Source: JACCZX01 sp963710675 (lineage in GTDB: Bacteria > Pseudomonadota > Gammaproteobacteria > Burkholderiales > Burkholderiaceae_F). From it: DNA of 64,000 nt. Within the stretch, counting starts at the first letter, position 1. Every line of letters begins with the position of its first letter. The stretch is from assembly GCA_963710675.1 (NCBI GenBank), contig CAVQBE010000021.1, positions 186,001-250,000 of the forward strand, in the 5' to 3' direction. Positions 46,237 to 57,765 of this stretch are shown piece after piece. The translations under genes and the position numbers were made by a program. The notes under the pieces were generated by a model. The model saw nothing but the letters and a program-made list of their open reading frames with translations. It did not search any database and was not told where the DNA came from.

Positions 46237-49200
46237 ATGGCAACGACCGCAGCACCGCCGATCGTCTTCATCGTGCCGGGCCAGGCGCAGCCGGTCGCGG
46301 CAACGCGCGGCGCGGCAGCTGCGCTCTGCCGGCCGGGATTGCTGCGCGGCGTCGCTGAAGCAATCGGTGCGCGTCGGCGCGCAGCGCGGCGCCGGTGACG
46401 TGGTGCGCGTCACCGCCGTGCCGGGCGAGGACGTGGTGGTGCTGCACATCGCCGGCGGCCCGGCGCTGACGCTGCATCCGGAGACCGCACGCGACCTGAT
46501 GCTCGCGCAGCAGGGCGCGATCAAGCGCAGCCGCGGGCGCGGCGGCGTCGACAGCCGGAGCCGAACGAGGTGCGAGTGCCCGCGCAATTGCAATGGCGCG
46601 GACTCGAGCAGGCGGCCGCTACCCGCGGTGCGACGCGCGGCTTTCTCGGCGACGTGTTGCTGTCGGCGATCGAAGTCGTCACCGGCGTCGGGAAAGGCGG
46701 CGCTGCCGATTTCGTCGTGAAGAAGGCGGTGGAGCGCGTCGACGACCAGGTCGACGCCGGCCTTTATGCGCTTGCACCCGAGTCGCTGCCGCCGCTGAAG
46801 GGCACGGGCACGCCGCTCGTGCAGGTGCCGGCCGCGCCCGATGGCGGGCCGTTGCTCGTGTTTGTGCACGGCACCTTCTCGACCACCAGCGGCTCGTTCG
46901 GCAAGCTGTGGTCGCTGCACCCGCAGCATGTGCGCGCGCTGTTCGCCAAGTACGCCGGCCGCGTCTACGGGCTCGAGCATCCGACGCTTGGCGTCAGCCC
47001 GATCGACAATGCGCTGACGCTCGCGCGGGCGATGCCCCAAGGGCGCGCGCCTGCATCTCGTCACCCATTCGCGCGGCGGACTGGTCGCCGAGGTGCTGGC
47101 GCGCGTGTGCGCGAACCCGCAGCTGAGCGCGCGAAGACGCTGCGTTCTTCAAAGGCGACGAGTACGTGGCGCAGCGCGACGCGTTGAAGGCGCTCGTCGA
47201 CGAAGTGCAAACGCGAGGCATCCGCGTCGAGCGCGTCGTGCGCGTCGCGTGTCCGGCGCGCGGCACGCTGCTCGCGTCCAAGCGGCTCGACGCTTACCTG
47301 TCGGTGTTCAAGTGGACGCTCGAGCTGGCCGGCATTCCGGTCGCGCCGGTGCTGGTCGAGTTTCTGGGCGAAGTCGCGCAGCGCCGCGCCGATCCCGAGA
47401 TGATCCCCGGTCTGGCCGCGCAGATTCCGGACAGCCCGCTGGTGCAGTGGCTGCATGCGGTCGACGAGCCGATTGCCGGCGAGCTGCGCGTCGTCGCCGG
47501 CGACATCGAGGGCGACTCGGTCACGTCGTGGCTGAAGACACTGCTGGCCGATGCCTTCTACTGGACCGACAACGACCTCGTCGTGCAGACGCGCTCGATG
47601 TACGGCGGCGCGCCGCGCGCGGCGGCGCGACCTTCGTGCTCGATCAGGGCGGCAAGGTTTCGCACTTCAACTACTTCACCAACGAGCGCACCGCCGAGGC
47701 GATCGTCAACGCGCTGACGCAGGACACGCCCGCCGGCTTTCGCGTGATCGGGCCGCTGTCGTGGTCGGGCGAGTCCGCGACCGGTGTGCGTGGCCGCGCG
47801 CGCGGCGATGGCAAGCCCGCGAGCGACGGCCGGCGGTGTTCGTGCTGCCCGGCATTCTCGGCAGCAACCTGAAGGTCGATGGCAAGCGCATCTGGCTCGG
47901 CTGGCGCCTGATCAACGGCCTGAAGCGCCTGGACTACACGCCCGGAAAGGCCGACGGCGTCGAGCCCGACGGGCCGATCGGATCGAGCTACGAAGACATC
48001 TGCCGAGTATCTGGCGCAGACGCACGAGGTCATCGAGTTCGCGTTCGACTGGCGCAAGCCGATCGAGGAAGAAGCGCGGCGACTGGCGGGCGCAGTCGAA
48101 GCGGCGCTCGACGCGCGCAAGGCGAGCGGCCAGCCGGTGCGCCTGCTCGCGCACTCGATGGGCGGCGTGCTCGCGCGCACGATGCAACTCGAACGGCCGA
48201 AGGTATGGCAGCGGATGATGGCGCACCCCGGCGCGCGTCTGCTGATGCTTGGCACGCCCAACGCGGGCTCGTGGGCGCCGATGCAGGTGCTGTCGGGCGA
48301 CGACACCTTCGGCAACCTGCTGGTGACGTTCGGTGCGCCGTTCCAGGACCGCGCTGCGCGCGCAGTTGATGGCGCGCTTCCCCGGCTTCATTCAGCTGCA
48401 GGCAGCGCTGCTCGATGAATCAGCTCGCGCTCTCGAAGCAAGCGACATGGCAGGCGCTGGCCGACGACGACCTGCAGCGCGTACGCGAGAACAGCTGGTG
48501 GCACCGGCAGGAAATGCAGATCGGTACCTACAGCTGGGGCGTGCCGCCGCAGGAGGTGCTCGACCGCGCGGTGCAGTTGCGCAAGCGGCTGGACGCCCAG
48601 GTCGCAGCTGACCTGCCGTCGTTCAAGGACAAGCTGCTGCTGGTGGTCGGGCAGGCGAGCTTCACGCCCGACGGCTACAGCCTGGCTGACGAAGGCCTGG
48701 TCTATCTCGACGCGCCGGACGAAGGCGACGGCCGCGTGACGCGTCGCCAGTGCGCGGCTGCCGGGCGTGCGAACCTGGCAGCTCGACTGCGAGCACGGCA
48801 GCCTGGCCGACGCCAAGGAAGCGTTCGAGGCTTACCGCGAGCTGCTCGACACCGGCACCACCCGTCTGCTGCAGCCTTACGTCGAGACGCCGGCGCGTGC
48901 GCGGCGCCGCGGCCTGCTTCACCCGCGCGCGTGCGCAGCCGGCCTTCGCGCAACCGGGTCGCGGGTCCGCCGCCGCAGACGCACGCGCGACGTGCTCGCG
49001 CTCGAAAGCGAGGCAGCCGATCGCGAGCGTCGCGCGCGGCGCCGCATTGCAGGTCACGGTGATCAATGGCGACTTGAGCTTCATCCGCCAGCCGCTGTTG
49101 ATCGGCCACTATCGGTCGCTGCGGCTGTCAGGCACCGAGTTCGTGATGAACCGGCTGATCGGCGGCGCGATGGACGATTCGCTGCAGGTCGGGCCTGTAC

Positions 49201-51906
49201 CCGGAGCCGCCCGGCACGCATCAGGTGTTCGTCAACACGCGCACCGATCCCGAGAATCCATGGCAGGCGCCGCGGCCGGAAGCGGTGATCGTCGCCGGGC
49301 TCGGGCATGAGGGCGAGCTGCGCCCCGCCGAGCTGGTGCGCACGGTGCGGCAGGCGACGATCGCGTGGGCGCAGCGAATGGCCGAGGTGAGCGGAGCGGC
49401 ACGCAGAGCGGATGCGCCGCGCTCTGTTCGAGATCGCGGCCACGATGATGGGCAGCGGCGGCAGCTGGCATCAGCGTGGGCCAGTCGGCGCAACTGGTCG
49501 CCCAAGGCGTGCGCGAGGCCGACGATCGGCTGCGCGAAGCCAACGAACGCGCGGCGCTGGAGCACGCGGCCGACCCAACGCGCCCGCTGCGCTCGTGGCC
49601 GCGCGTCGGCCACCTTTATCTGATCGAGCTTTACCTCGACCGCGCAACCGAGGCCTGGCGCTCATTGCAGGTGCAGGACCGCGCAACGCCAGGCCGTATC
49701 GCCGTGACCGACGTCGTACGCGCGGGCACCGGGGCATTGCGGCGGCCGCTCGACGCGAGCTATCGCGGGGCCGACTACGACTTCATCACTGCGGTCACCG
49801 AGGCCGGGCCGAACGATCAGGCGACGATTGCCTACAAGCTGGATACAAAGCGCGCGCGCGCTGAAGTGCGTGCGCAGGCAACGCAGGGTCCGCTGCTGCG
49901 CGAACTCGTGGCGCGCGCGTCGAACGATCAGAACACCGACCGGCGCATCGGCCGCACGCTGTTCCAGCTGCTGGTCCCGATCGAGATGGAGCCGTTTCTC
50001 GGTGGCACCACCGAGATGGTGATCGAGCTCGACAGCGGCACCGCCGGCATTCCTTGGGAGCTGCTCGACACCGACGCCGGCGGCGGCAGCAATGCGCCGC
50101 CGTGGGCGATCCGCGCCAAGCTGCTGCGCAAACTGCGCACGACGAGTTTCGCCAGCAGGTGGTCGACGCCGACGCCGACGCGAGCGTGCTCGTGATCGGC
50201 GAGCCAAAGGCGACCCGGCAGATCTACCCGCGGCTGGCCGGCGCACGCGACGAGGCGCGTGCGGTGGCCGCGCGCCTGACCGCGACGGTGCGCTCGATGC
50301 GCAACGAGTGAAAGCGCTGATCAGCCCGGACGATCCCGAACAGTCCGGCGCCGATGCGCTGACCGTCATCAATGCGCTGCTCGAGCGCGACTGGCGCATC
50401 GTGCACATCGCCGGCCACGGCGAGCCGCCGGAGTTGATGGGGCCGGTGCCGGACAAACTCGGCGACCCGCCGCAGCGCGCTGGTCAATCCGCGCGGCGTC
50501 GTGCTGTCCGGCGATGCGTTCCTCGGTACGCGCGAGATTCGCAACATGCGCACCGTGCCCGAACTGGTGTTCGTCAACTGTTGTCATCTGGCAGCGCGCA
50601 GCGCGAGCGAAGTGCTGAGCGGCACCTACGATCGGGCGCGCTTCGCAGCCAACGTGGCCGAAGAGCTGATCGAGATCGGCGTGCGCTGCGTGATTGCCGC
50701 CGGCTGGGCGGTCGAGGACGAGCCGGCGAAGATCTTCGCGACCACCTTTTACGACGCGCTGTTGCGCGGCCGGAGGTTCGTCGACGCGGTCGCCGAGGCG
50801 CGCAGGCTGCGCATGCGCTGGGCGGCAACACCTGGGCCGCGTACCAGTGCTATGGCGATCCTGACTGGGTCTTCCGGCGCGGCGTTGGCGATGCGCAGCA
50901 TCCGACGCCATCGTTGGCCGATGAGTTTGCCGGCATCGCGTCGGCGCTGGCGCTGGCGCTGGCGCTCGAATCATTGGCGATCAAGAGCCGGTACCAGAAG
51001 GCGCCTAGGAAACGCAGCGCGCGAAGATCCGCCATCTCGAAGAACGCTTCGCCGCGTTGTGGGGTGCGATGGGCGCAGTCGCCGAGTCATTCGGATTGGC
51101 GTGGGCCGAGACGAAGGCGACGGCGGAAGCGATCGAGTGGTACCGCAAGGCGCTTGCTGCCAACGACGGCAGTGCATCGATCAAGGCGGCCGAACAGCTC
51201 GGCAATCTGCGCGCGCGGCTTGCGCTGCGAGGCCGTGCAGAGCGGCGCATAAGGAAAGCGAACCCGCCACCCGCGCGCAATTGGCGCAAGCCCGCAGCGA
51301 GATCAGGGCGGCGCTTGCGACGCTCGAAGGGCTGACGCAGTTGCAGCCGTCGATCGAACGCCAGAACTTGTGCGGCTCAGCGTGGAAGCGACTCGCGCTG
51401 GTCGAAGCGATCGCCAAGCGGCCAAACGAAGAGCGCATTGCAATCAGCAATATGAAGGCATCGTACGCGCGCGCCGAAGCTCTCGCGCGCGCGACAAACT
51501 TCGCGGCGCTGTTTTATCCGGCGCTGAACCGGATGGCCGCCGAGCTGATCGTCGATGCCGGCAAGCCCGGATGGACGAAATTCGATTCCGCAACATTGGA
51601 CGATGTCCGCGAAAGCCTGACCCTCAGAGCCCGCGACGATCCCGATTTCTGGAGCTTCATCGGCATGATCGAGCTGCGCACGTACCAAGCGATGGCGGAA
51701 CAACCGTCTCGCTGCCGGCGCGGCCCGGCATCGAGCATGAACTCGACGAGCTTTTCACCCGGGTCAGCGCGGCATCGATGTGGAGCTCGGTGCTGGACCA
51801 GGCGTCGTTCGTGTTGCCGAAGTACGCCGCGCGCGCCGCCGGCGCCGAGAGCCGCGCCGCGCGCGAACTGCTGGCGAGGCTGCAGCGTTATCTGCAGGCG
51901 AAGTGA
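46237..51906 (+). CDS. Giant CHAT-protease protein with two alpha/beta-hydrolase modules; about 20 frameshifts
   Basis: Span of about 1,890 codons. In order: an N-terminal segment 'PIVFIVPGQAQPVAATR' and 'VVVLHIAGGPALTLHP'; an alpha/beta-hydrolase-like module ('LLVFVHGTFSTTSGSFGKLW', nucleophile-elbow-like 'LVTHSRGGLVAEVL' near 47058); a second, lipase/LCAT-like module ('VFVLPGILGSNLKVDGK', 'LLAHSMGGVLARTM' near 48150); a conserved region 'LIGHYRSLRLSGTEFVMNRL'; the CHAT domain ('GTAGIPWELLDT', His in 'VHIAGHGEPP' at 50416-50418, Cys in 'VFVNCCHLA' at 50582-50584); and a helical TPR-like tail ending 'LLARLQRYLQAK'. The alpha/beta modules have plausible Ser nucleophiles. Similarity runs through every frame change without stop decay. 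Splitting into two genes cannot be excluded, but no internal stop/start pair argues for it. Adjacent to the caspase, the second caspase-fold protease here. Confidence 0.82.
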
Positions 51907-51940
51907 CGTGACGCAATCCGTGCTGCCGACTGCTGGTTGA

Positions 51941-52078
51941 TCATTCCAAGAACAATCCGAACAACGAAAGCGCCCCCAGCTGCAGCAACCACAACAAGAT
52001 CGCAATGCCCCACACCATCAGAACCACCCGAGCCCATCCCGGCAAGAGGCGGTTCTCGCGAGCGTTGGGCTTCGACAT
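51941..52078 (-). CDS. Possible 45-aa single-helix membrane protein
   Basis: A minus-strand frame from the ATG at 52078 encodes a basic N-terminus (SKPNARENRLLPGWAR) and one strong hydrophobic helix 'VVLMVWGIAILLWLLQLGAL' ending 'SLFGLFLE'. It fills the only gap between the CHAT gene and the next membrane protein gene. Positive-inside charge distribution and clean hydrophobicity suggest a real small protein. No good ribosome binding site or family match supports it, so it remains tentative. The remaining bases of 51907-52158 show nothing else. Confidence 0.4.
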   Translation of the reverse strand: MSKPNARENRLLPGWARVVLMVWGIAILLWLLQLGALSLFGLFLE

Positions 52079-52158
52079 AGTGCGCACGGCCGGGAGAGTG
52101 CGGGATGAGGGTGCACTGTGCACCCAGTCGCAGTATCCGACAACCAGCGCGGGGAAGC

Positions 52159-53856
52159 GTGCAAACGATTGAGCCGGGCGAATTGATCCATGCGATCACG
52201 ATTGCCGTGCTCGCCTCGTTCATCGTCACCTGGATCTTGCTGGCGGGATATCGGCGTGCGGTAGCGCGCACCATGCGCACCGCGTCGGCGCAAGCGGATC
52301 TCGATACACCGATAATTTCGCCAGTGGCCAGTGGCAATGCCATCTGCGCCACGCGTTCACCCGGCAATCGGCGCGACCGCGGCGCGACGTCGGTTGGCGC
52401 TGGTTTATGGCGCGGCTTTCGGCCTGTCGGCGCTGGTGCTTGCGCTGCCGCTCACCTGGAAGATCGTCCAGGAATCCGGCGCTCGAGTCGTGGCCCGGTC
52501 TGCTTTCCAATTGGATGACGATCTGGGCTCCGTCCGTTGTCTTGCTCTGTGCTCTGCTCGCCGCGAGCCGGCGCTCGACGATCGTGGCGCTGATCGCCGC
52601 CTGGTTGCTGGTCGTGTTGTCGGCGACCGCGCTTCCCGCACTCGTCAGATTGATGGCCGGCAACTACGTCGATGGCGGGCTTGGGAGCCAATGCCTGGCA
52701 AGCCTCGGGGCTGTTTCTAGTCAACGCAATACCGCCGCTGGCGCTCGTCTACATTACCGGCCGGCGTCGCGTGCGCAACGTCCTGCCCGTCGTTCTGGTC
52801 ATGGTGATGCTGCTGAGCTTTCTGCTCCTCGGCTACAACCACTGGCAGATGGCGAATGTGCAGGACATCTCCACGGCGAACCCGATGCTCATGTGGCTGG
52901 TAACGAATATCGGGCTGTTTACCGGACCGGCGCTGCTGTTCCTCTTGCTAAGCCTTCCGGTCGGCCTTCTTGCGTGGTGGCTGTTGCTGCATCTGGAGCG
53001 CCGGTACCAAAAGCACGGATTCAGCAACGTGCAACTGGTGGTTGACGCGTGGTGGGCGATCATCGTTGCCAGTCACCTTGTTTCGCAATGGAGCGACGGT
53101 GCTGCCACGGCGCTCTCTGTCAGTGGCGCCGCGTTTGCGATCTACTGGATCACCGTGCGCGTGGGCCTGCGCGCCGCCGGGCTTGGCGCTCGAGCCGGCG
53201 GCCCGACGATGCTGCTGCTGCGTGTCTTCGGCTTCCAGAACCGCACTGAAAGGCTGTTCGACCGCGTGGCCGAACGCTGGCGCTTCGAAGGGCCGGTCGC
53301 GATGATTGCCGGTGCCGACCTCGCGCTGCGTTCGGTGGATGTCGACGAGGTGCTCGCCTTCGTGCGCGGCGAGATCGAATCGCGCTACGTCTCCGGTGCC
53401 ACCGATCTAGCTAGTCGGCTGCAAGCGCTCGATGCCGGAGCCGATCCTGACGGACGCTTTCGCGTCGGCGAGTTCTTCTGTTTCGACAACACCTGGCGGC
53501 CGGCGCTGCGCTCGCTGGTCGAACGCGCGCGCGTGGTGCTGATGGATTTGCGTGGATTCACCAAGGCCAATGCGGGCTGCGTCTTTGAACTCGAGCAGCT
53601 GAGCGCGCTGGGTGCGGTGGGCCGTTGCGTGTTCGTCGTTGACTCGACTACCGACCGCGCGCTGGCGGAGACGCAGCCTCGGCCTCGCGCCGGGGTATCC
53701 GAGCAGCCAGCGTGGATCATGATGAAGCGGGAGGCGGCCGCAATGCCGGGACTGTGGCGCGAGCTGACGCAGCGAGCCGGCGCCGCCTCGGCCCGATTCG
53801 TCGAGGTCGCCGCCGTCACGAATGCATGTCGCGGAGGAGTCTCTTGGAGATCCTAA
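52159..53856 (+). CDS. Multi-helix membrane protein with a conserved C-terminal cytosolic domain, unknown function; several frameshifts
   Basis: From GTG 52159 (GGGGAA ahead), helices include 'ITIAVLASFIVTWILLAGY', 'LALVYGAAFGLSALVLALPL', 'STIVALIAAWLLVVLSATAL', 'LFLVNAIPPLALVYITG', 'VLVMVMLLSFLLLGYNH', 'LVTNIGLFTGPALLFLLLS' and more, with frame changes near 52345, 52480 and 52680. The last about 220 residues are intact and hydrophilic: 'LRVFGFQNRTERLFDRVAER', 'GPVAMIAGADLALRSVDVDE', 'DGRFRVGEFFCFDNTWRPAL', 'RVVLMDLRGFTKANAGCVFE'. They look like an alpha/beta (Rossmann or TIR-like) domain that I cannot name. It sits between the CHAT and cyclase genes and overlaps the cyclase start by about 30 bp. 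Confidence 0.7.
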
Positions 53857-56800
53857 GTCTGCCGCCTTGGACCTTGAGCGCGAGCCTCGAAAGAGACGTT
53901 GTCGCGTTCACGCTCGGCGACGGGCGCCGCCTGGCGTGGCGCTCGCAGTCGCCCGCGGAGTGCCTCGATCACGCCGCGCAACCGCTCGCCGCTGCGCTGC
54001 TCCTAGGCGACGAACTCGCGTCGCGCCTCGCAGCGAGCGAGCCGAGGCCGCTTAACGTCCAGTACGCCGCCGAACTCGACGCGATCGACTGGGAAGCGCT
54101 TTCGCTCGGCAGCGTGTGCCTCGCCGAGCGGTTCGCTTTGGCTCGACAGCTCCTGAGCGACGCCGAGCCGGCGGCTGTGACCGTGGCGCCCCGACCGAAT
54201 CATTGGCCGTCACTCTCGTTCACGGTACTGCGATGCCGTCATACCTTTCGGCGCGCCGCGTCGACTGGCGTGACCTCGGCCTGACGTCGGCGCGCGAGGC
54301 CGTCGCGGCCGCACACGTCGTCGTTCTCGACGGCGTCGCCCTGCCCGAGCTCCTCGAGGCGGCGCCGCTGCCGGTCGGGCGCCGCCTGCTCGTCATCGCC
54401 TGGCCCGAGTCGCCGCAGCGATTGCAGCCGTACTCGACGTCGGCGCGACGGCGCTATGCCTCGGCCGCAAGCGCGACGGCTTCGGCGAGTCGATCGATGT
54501 GCTCCTTCGCCAACTCGGCGACGGCGCCAGCGTCGGCGAGGCGGTGCGGGCGCTTCATCGTCGCGCACCGCTTGTGCGCGTCGCGGCGCGTCTCTACGGC
54601 GATCCGACGATGCGCTTCGTGCGCCCTCGCGAGCCCGCCTCGCGCCGCCAGGTGACGAGCCTATCCTTCGACCTCGTCAGCTCGACCGCGCTGCTGCGAC
54701 GGCTCGGCGACGAAGCGTACGCGGAGATGCTCGACAGCCTGATGCGCGTTGCACCGACATCGTGCGCCGCCACGGCGGCCAGCCCGACGATCCGCAGGGC
54801 GACGACGGCGTCATGTGCTACTTCGGCCACCCACACGCGCTGGAAGATGCCGCCGTGCGCGCCGTCGAGGCGGGGATGAAGATCGTCCGCACCGTCGCCG
54901 ACCTCGCCGTCTCCGTCCGCGTCGGCATCGCGACGGGCTTCGTTGCCGTCAAGGCGGGCCAGCCGGTCGGCCTCTCGATCCACCTGGCCGCGCGACTGCA
55001 GAACGCGGCGGCGCCCGGCACCGTGCTTGCGTCCGAATCGACCCGCAGCCTTGTCGCCCATGCTTTCGAGTTCCGGCGCCTCGAGTTGCAGCCGAGGCTG
55101 AAGGGCATCGACGACGCGGAAGACGCCTATCTCGTGATCGCCGCTCGTGGCGACGGGTTCGCGCATCGACTCGATCGCGTGCCGCTGCTCACGCCTTTTG
55201 TCGGCCGGCGCAGCGAGCTCGAGCTGCTGAACGACTGTTGGCGGCGTGCGTCGACCAACGAGCGCGGCCTCGTAATCGTGCGCGCCGAGGCCGGCATGGG
55301 CAAGTCGCGCGTCGTGCGCGAGTTTCGCAGTCAGCTGATGCAGGCGGGCGTCAAGGTGCTCGAGTGCCGCTGCCGAGCCGACGCCAGCGTCAGCCCCTTC
55401 CTGACCCTCTCCGAAGCGTTGCGCCGCTGGCTCGACGTCGACCCGCACGATAGCGCCGACCGCGCTATCCGCAAGCTCGCCGACGCAGTGCCCGAAAAAT
55501 CGCGCGACGGCGAGTCGCTCGCCCTGCTCGCATCGCTATTGGGCTTCGCGCCTCAGCCGCGCCATTCCGACCCGAGCAGCCAGCGACAGCGCCTGCTCGC
55601 CTTGCTGGTCGAGTGGTTCCACGCCTTTGCGAAGGACGGTCCGTGCTGCCTGATCGTGGAGGACTGGCAATGGGTCGATCCGTCGATGCGCGACTTCGTG
55701 CAGCACCTGCTCGATCGGCCCAACGAGCCGCGCCTACTCATCGTCGTGACGACGCGCGAGATGCCCGCGTCGACGGCGACTGGCCGAGCTGGCACCGCCG
55801 ACACACGGACTCTCACGCGCACTGGCGCCTGCGAGATCCAACTGAGCGGCCTGCCCTTGGCCGCGGCACGCGAGCTGGTGAGCGTGGTCTGCGCTGGCAT
55901 GCCGCTGCCCGAGGGACTCGTGCGACTGCTTGCCTCGCGCGGCGACGGCGTCCCTCTATTTCTCGAGGAGGCAGCCCGCATGGCGCTCGAGCTTGGCGCC
56001 AACCGACCCGGTGCCGATCTCGACGCGCTGCAGACCGTGCCGGCGTCGCTGCACGACCTCCTGATGGCACGCCTCGACGGCCTGGGCAACGCCAAGCGCG
56101 TCGCCCAGGTCGCCGCCGTACTTGGCCGCGAGTTCTCGCTGCCGTTGCTGTTGGCGCTGTTCGACACGAGCGCCGCGTCGCTTGACGCCGTAAGCCTAGA
56201 CGAACGCCTCGCCGCGCTCGTTAACTCGGGGCTCGTGCACGCCCACGGCGGCGACGCCTACGCGTTCAAGCACGCCCTGGTGCGCGACGTCGCCTACGCG
56301 TCTCTGTGGTCGCGCGATCGCATCGCGCTGCACGCAGAGGTGGTGCGGCTCCTGAAGGAGCGCTGGCCGGAGCATGCCGCGGCGCGCCCCGAACTGCTGG
56401 CGATGCACCAGACCGAAGCCGGGCTCGATCGCGACGCGCTCGTCCAATGGGAGCTGGCGGCGAGCAACGCGGCGGCGCGCTCGGCGGAGATTGAGGCGAT
56501 CCACCACCTGCGCCACGCACTCGCCGTGCTGCCGCGCACCGAGCCCGGCGTGCAGCGCGACCGCACCGCCTTGCGCTTGCAGCTGCTGCTCGCGGCGCGC
56601 CTGATCGCCACGGAGGGCTACGGCGCCGAGGCCGTGCTGCACGCCTACCGCGAAGCCGAGGTGCTTTGCGACCGGATCGGCGATGACACCACGCGCTTCA
56701 AGGTCGAGATGGGGCTCGAGGCCTACCGCTTCATGCGCGCCGACTTCGGCATGGCGTTGGAGCACGGCCGGCGCGCCGCTGCGATCGCGGAGCGCTCGGG

Positions 56801-57731
56801 CGATACCAAGCAACGGCTGAATGCTCAGTGGGGTCTCGCGTGCACGCTATTCCACAAGGGCGAGCTGCGCGCGACGATGCGCGAGATGGACGTCGCACTC
56901 GGGCTCTATACGCCGCAGATGCATCGCCTCTTCGGCGTCCAGGACCCGGGGATCATGTGCATGGCGTACTCGTCGTGGGCGCTGTGGGAGCTCGGCCGCC
57001 CCGATTCGGCGTTGGCGCGCATCAACAAGGCGGTGGCGATCGCGCGCGAATACGAGCACAAGTTCAGCCAGGCGGTCGCGCTCGCCTACGGCGTCAGCAT
57101 CCAGCTCCTGCGCGGCGAGACAGAGGCAGCGCTGGCGCGCGCCGAGGATTGCATCCGCGTCTGCGAGGAATCGGGCTTCCCCGTGTGGCTCGCCATCACC
57201 CGATGCATGCGCGGCCGCCTGCTGTGCGAGCAGGGCCGGCTCGACGAGGGCCTGATCGAGATGCGCGAGGGCCACGGCATGTGGCTCTCCACCGGCGCGA
57301 TAGTCTCGCAGCCGCTCTACCTCTCGCTGCGCGCGGAGGGCCTCCTGCTAGCCGGCGAACTCGAGGGCGCCGCGAACTGCGTCGACGAGGGACTTGACAT
57401 CACCGAACGCTACGGCGAGCTGCAGCTGCAGGCCGAGCTGAAGCGCCTGCGCGGCGAGATCGCGCTGCGTCGCGGCGACCTCGAGTCGGGCGGAGCCTGG
57501 CTAAAGCGCGCCTACGCGCAGGCTATGCGACAGCACCGCGTCGGCTTCGCGCTGCGCAGCGCCACGACGTTGGCCAGCGCCTGGGCCGCGCGCGGCGAGC
57601 ACGAGCGCGCGCGCCGGCTGCTGCAGCCGCTGACAGCGCGCTGGACCGAAGGGCGCACGACGCGCGATGTGCGCGCCGCTCTGGCGCTCTGCGAGACGCT
57701 GAGCGCCGCCCCGGCACTCTGCGAGAGTTGA
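53826..57731 (+). CDS. CHAT-like/class III nucleotidyl cyclase/STAND ATPase/TPR signalling protein; N-terminal frameshifts
   Basis: About 1,300 aa. The first about 270 residues resemble a CHAT fold ('DAIDWEALSLGSVCLAERFA', 'VLLRQLGDGASVGEAVRALH') but show no His/Cys pair. A class III cyclase domain follows: first metal Asp in 'LSFDLVSSTALL', 'GDDGVMCYFGHPHALEDAA', 'SVRVGIATGFV' and 'SIHLAARLQNAAAPG', where the usual transition-state Asn is His. Next is an AAA-type STAND ATPase: Walker A 'AEAGMGKSRV', Walker B 'LIVEDWQWVD'. The C-terminal 600 residues are TPR-like helices. The start is uncertain (ATG 53826, or a TTG after GGAGGAG near 53845). Frames change near 54230, 54455 and 54750; the rest is one long frame. 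Likely an ATP-gated scaffold with cyclase output. Confidence 0.88.
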
Positions 57732-57765
57732 CATGACGAGCCGAAGGCTCGCGGAGGGAAGCTCA

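Noticed and set aside
46237..51906. Programmed ribosomal frameshifting in the CHAT gene
   Set aside because: About 20 shifts of both directions without slippery heptamers, and the same fault in mnmE and yidC, make recoding implausible.
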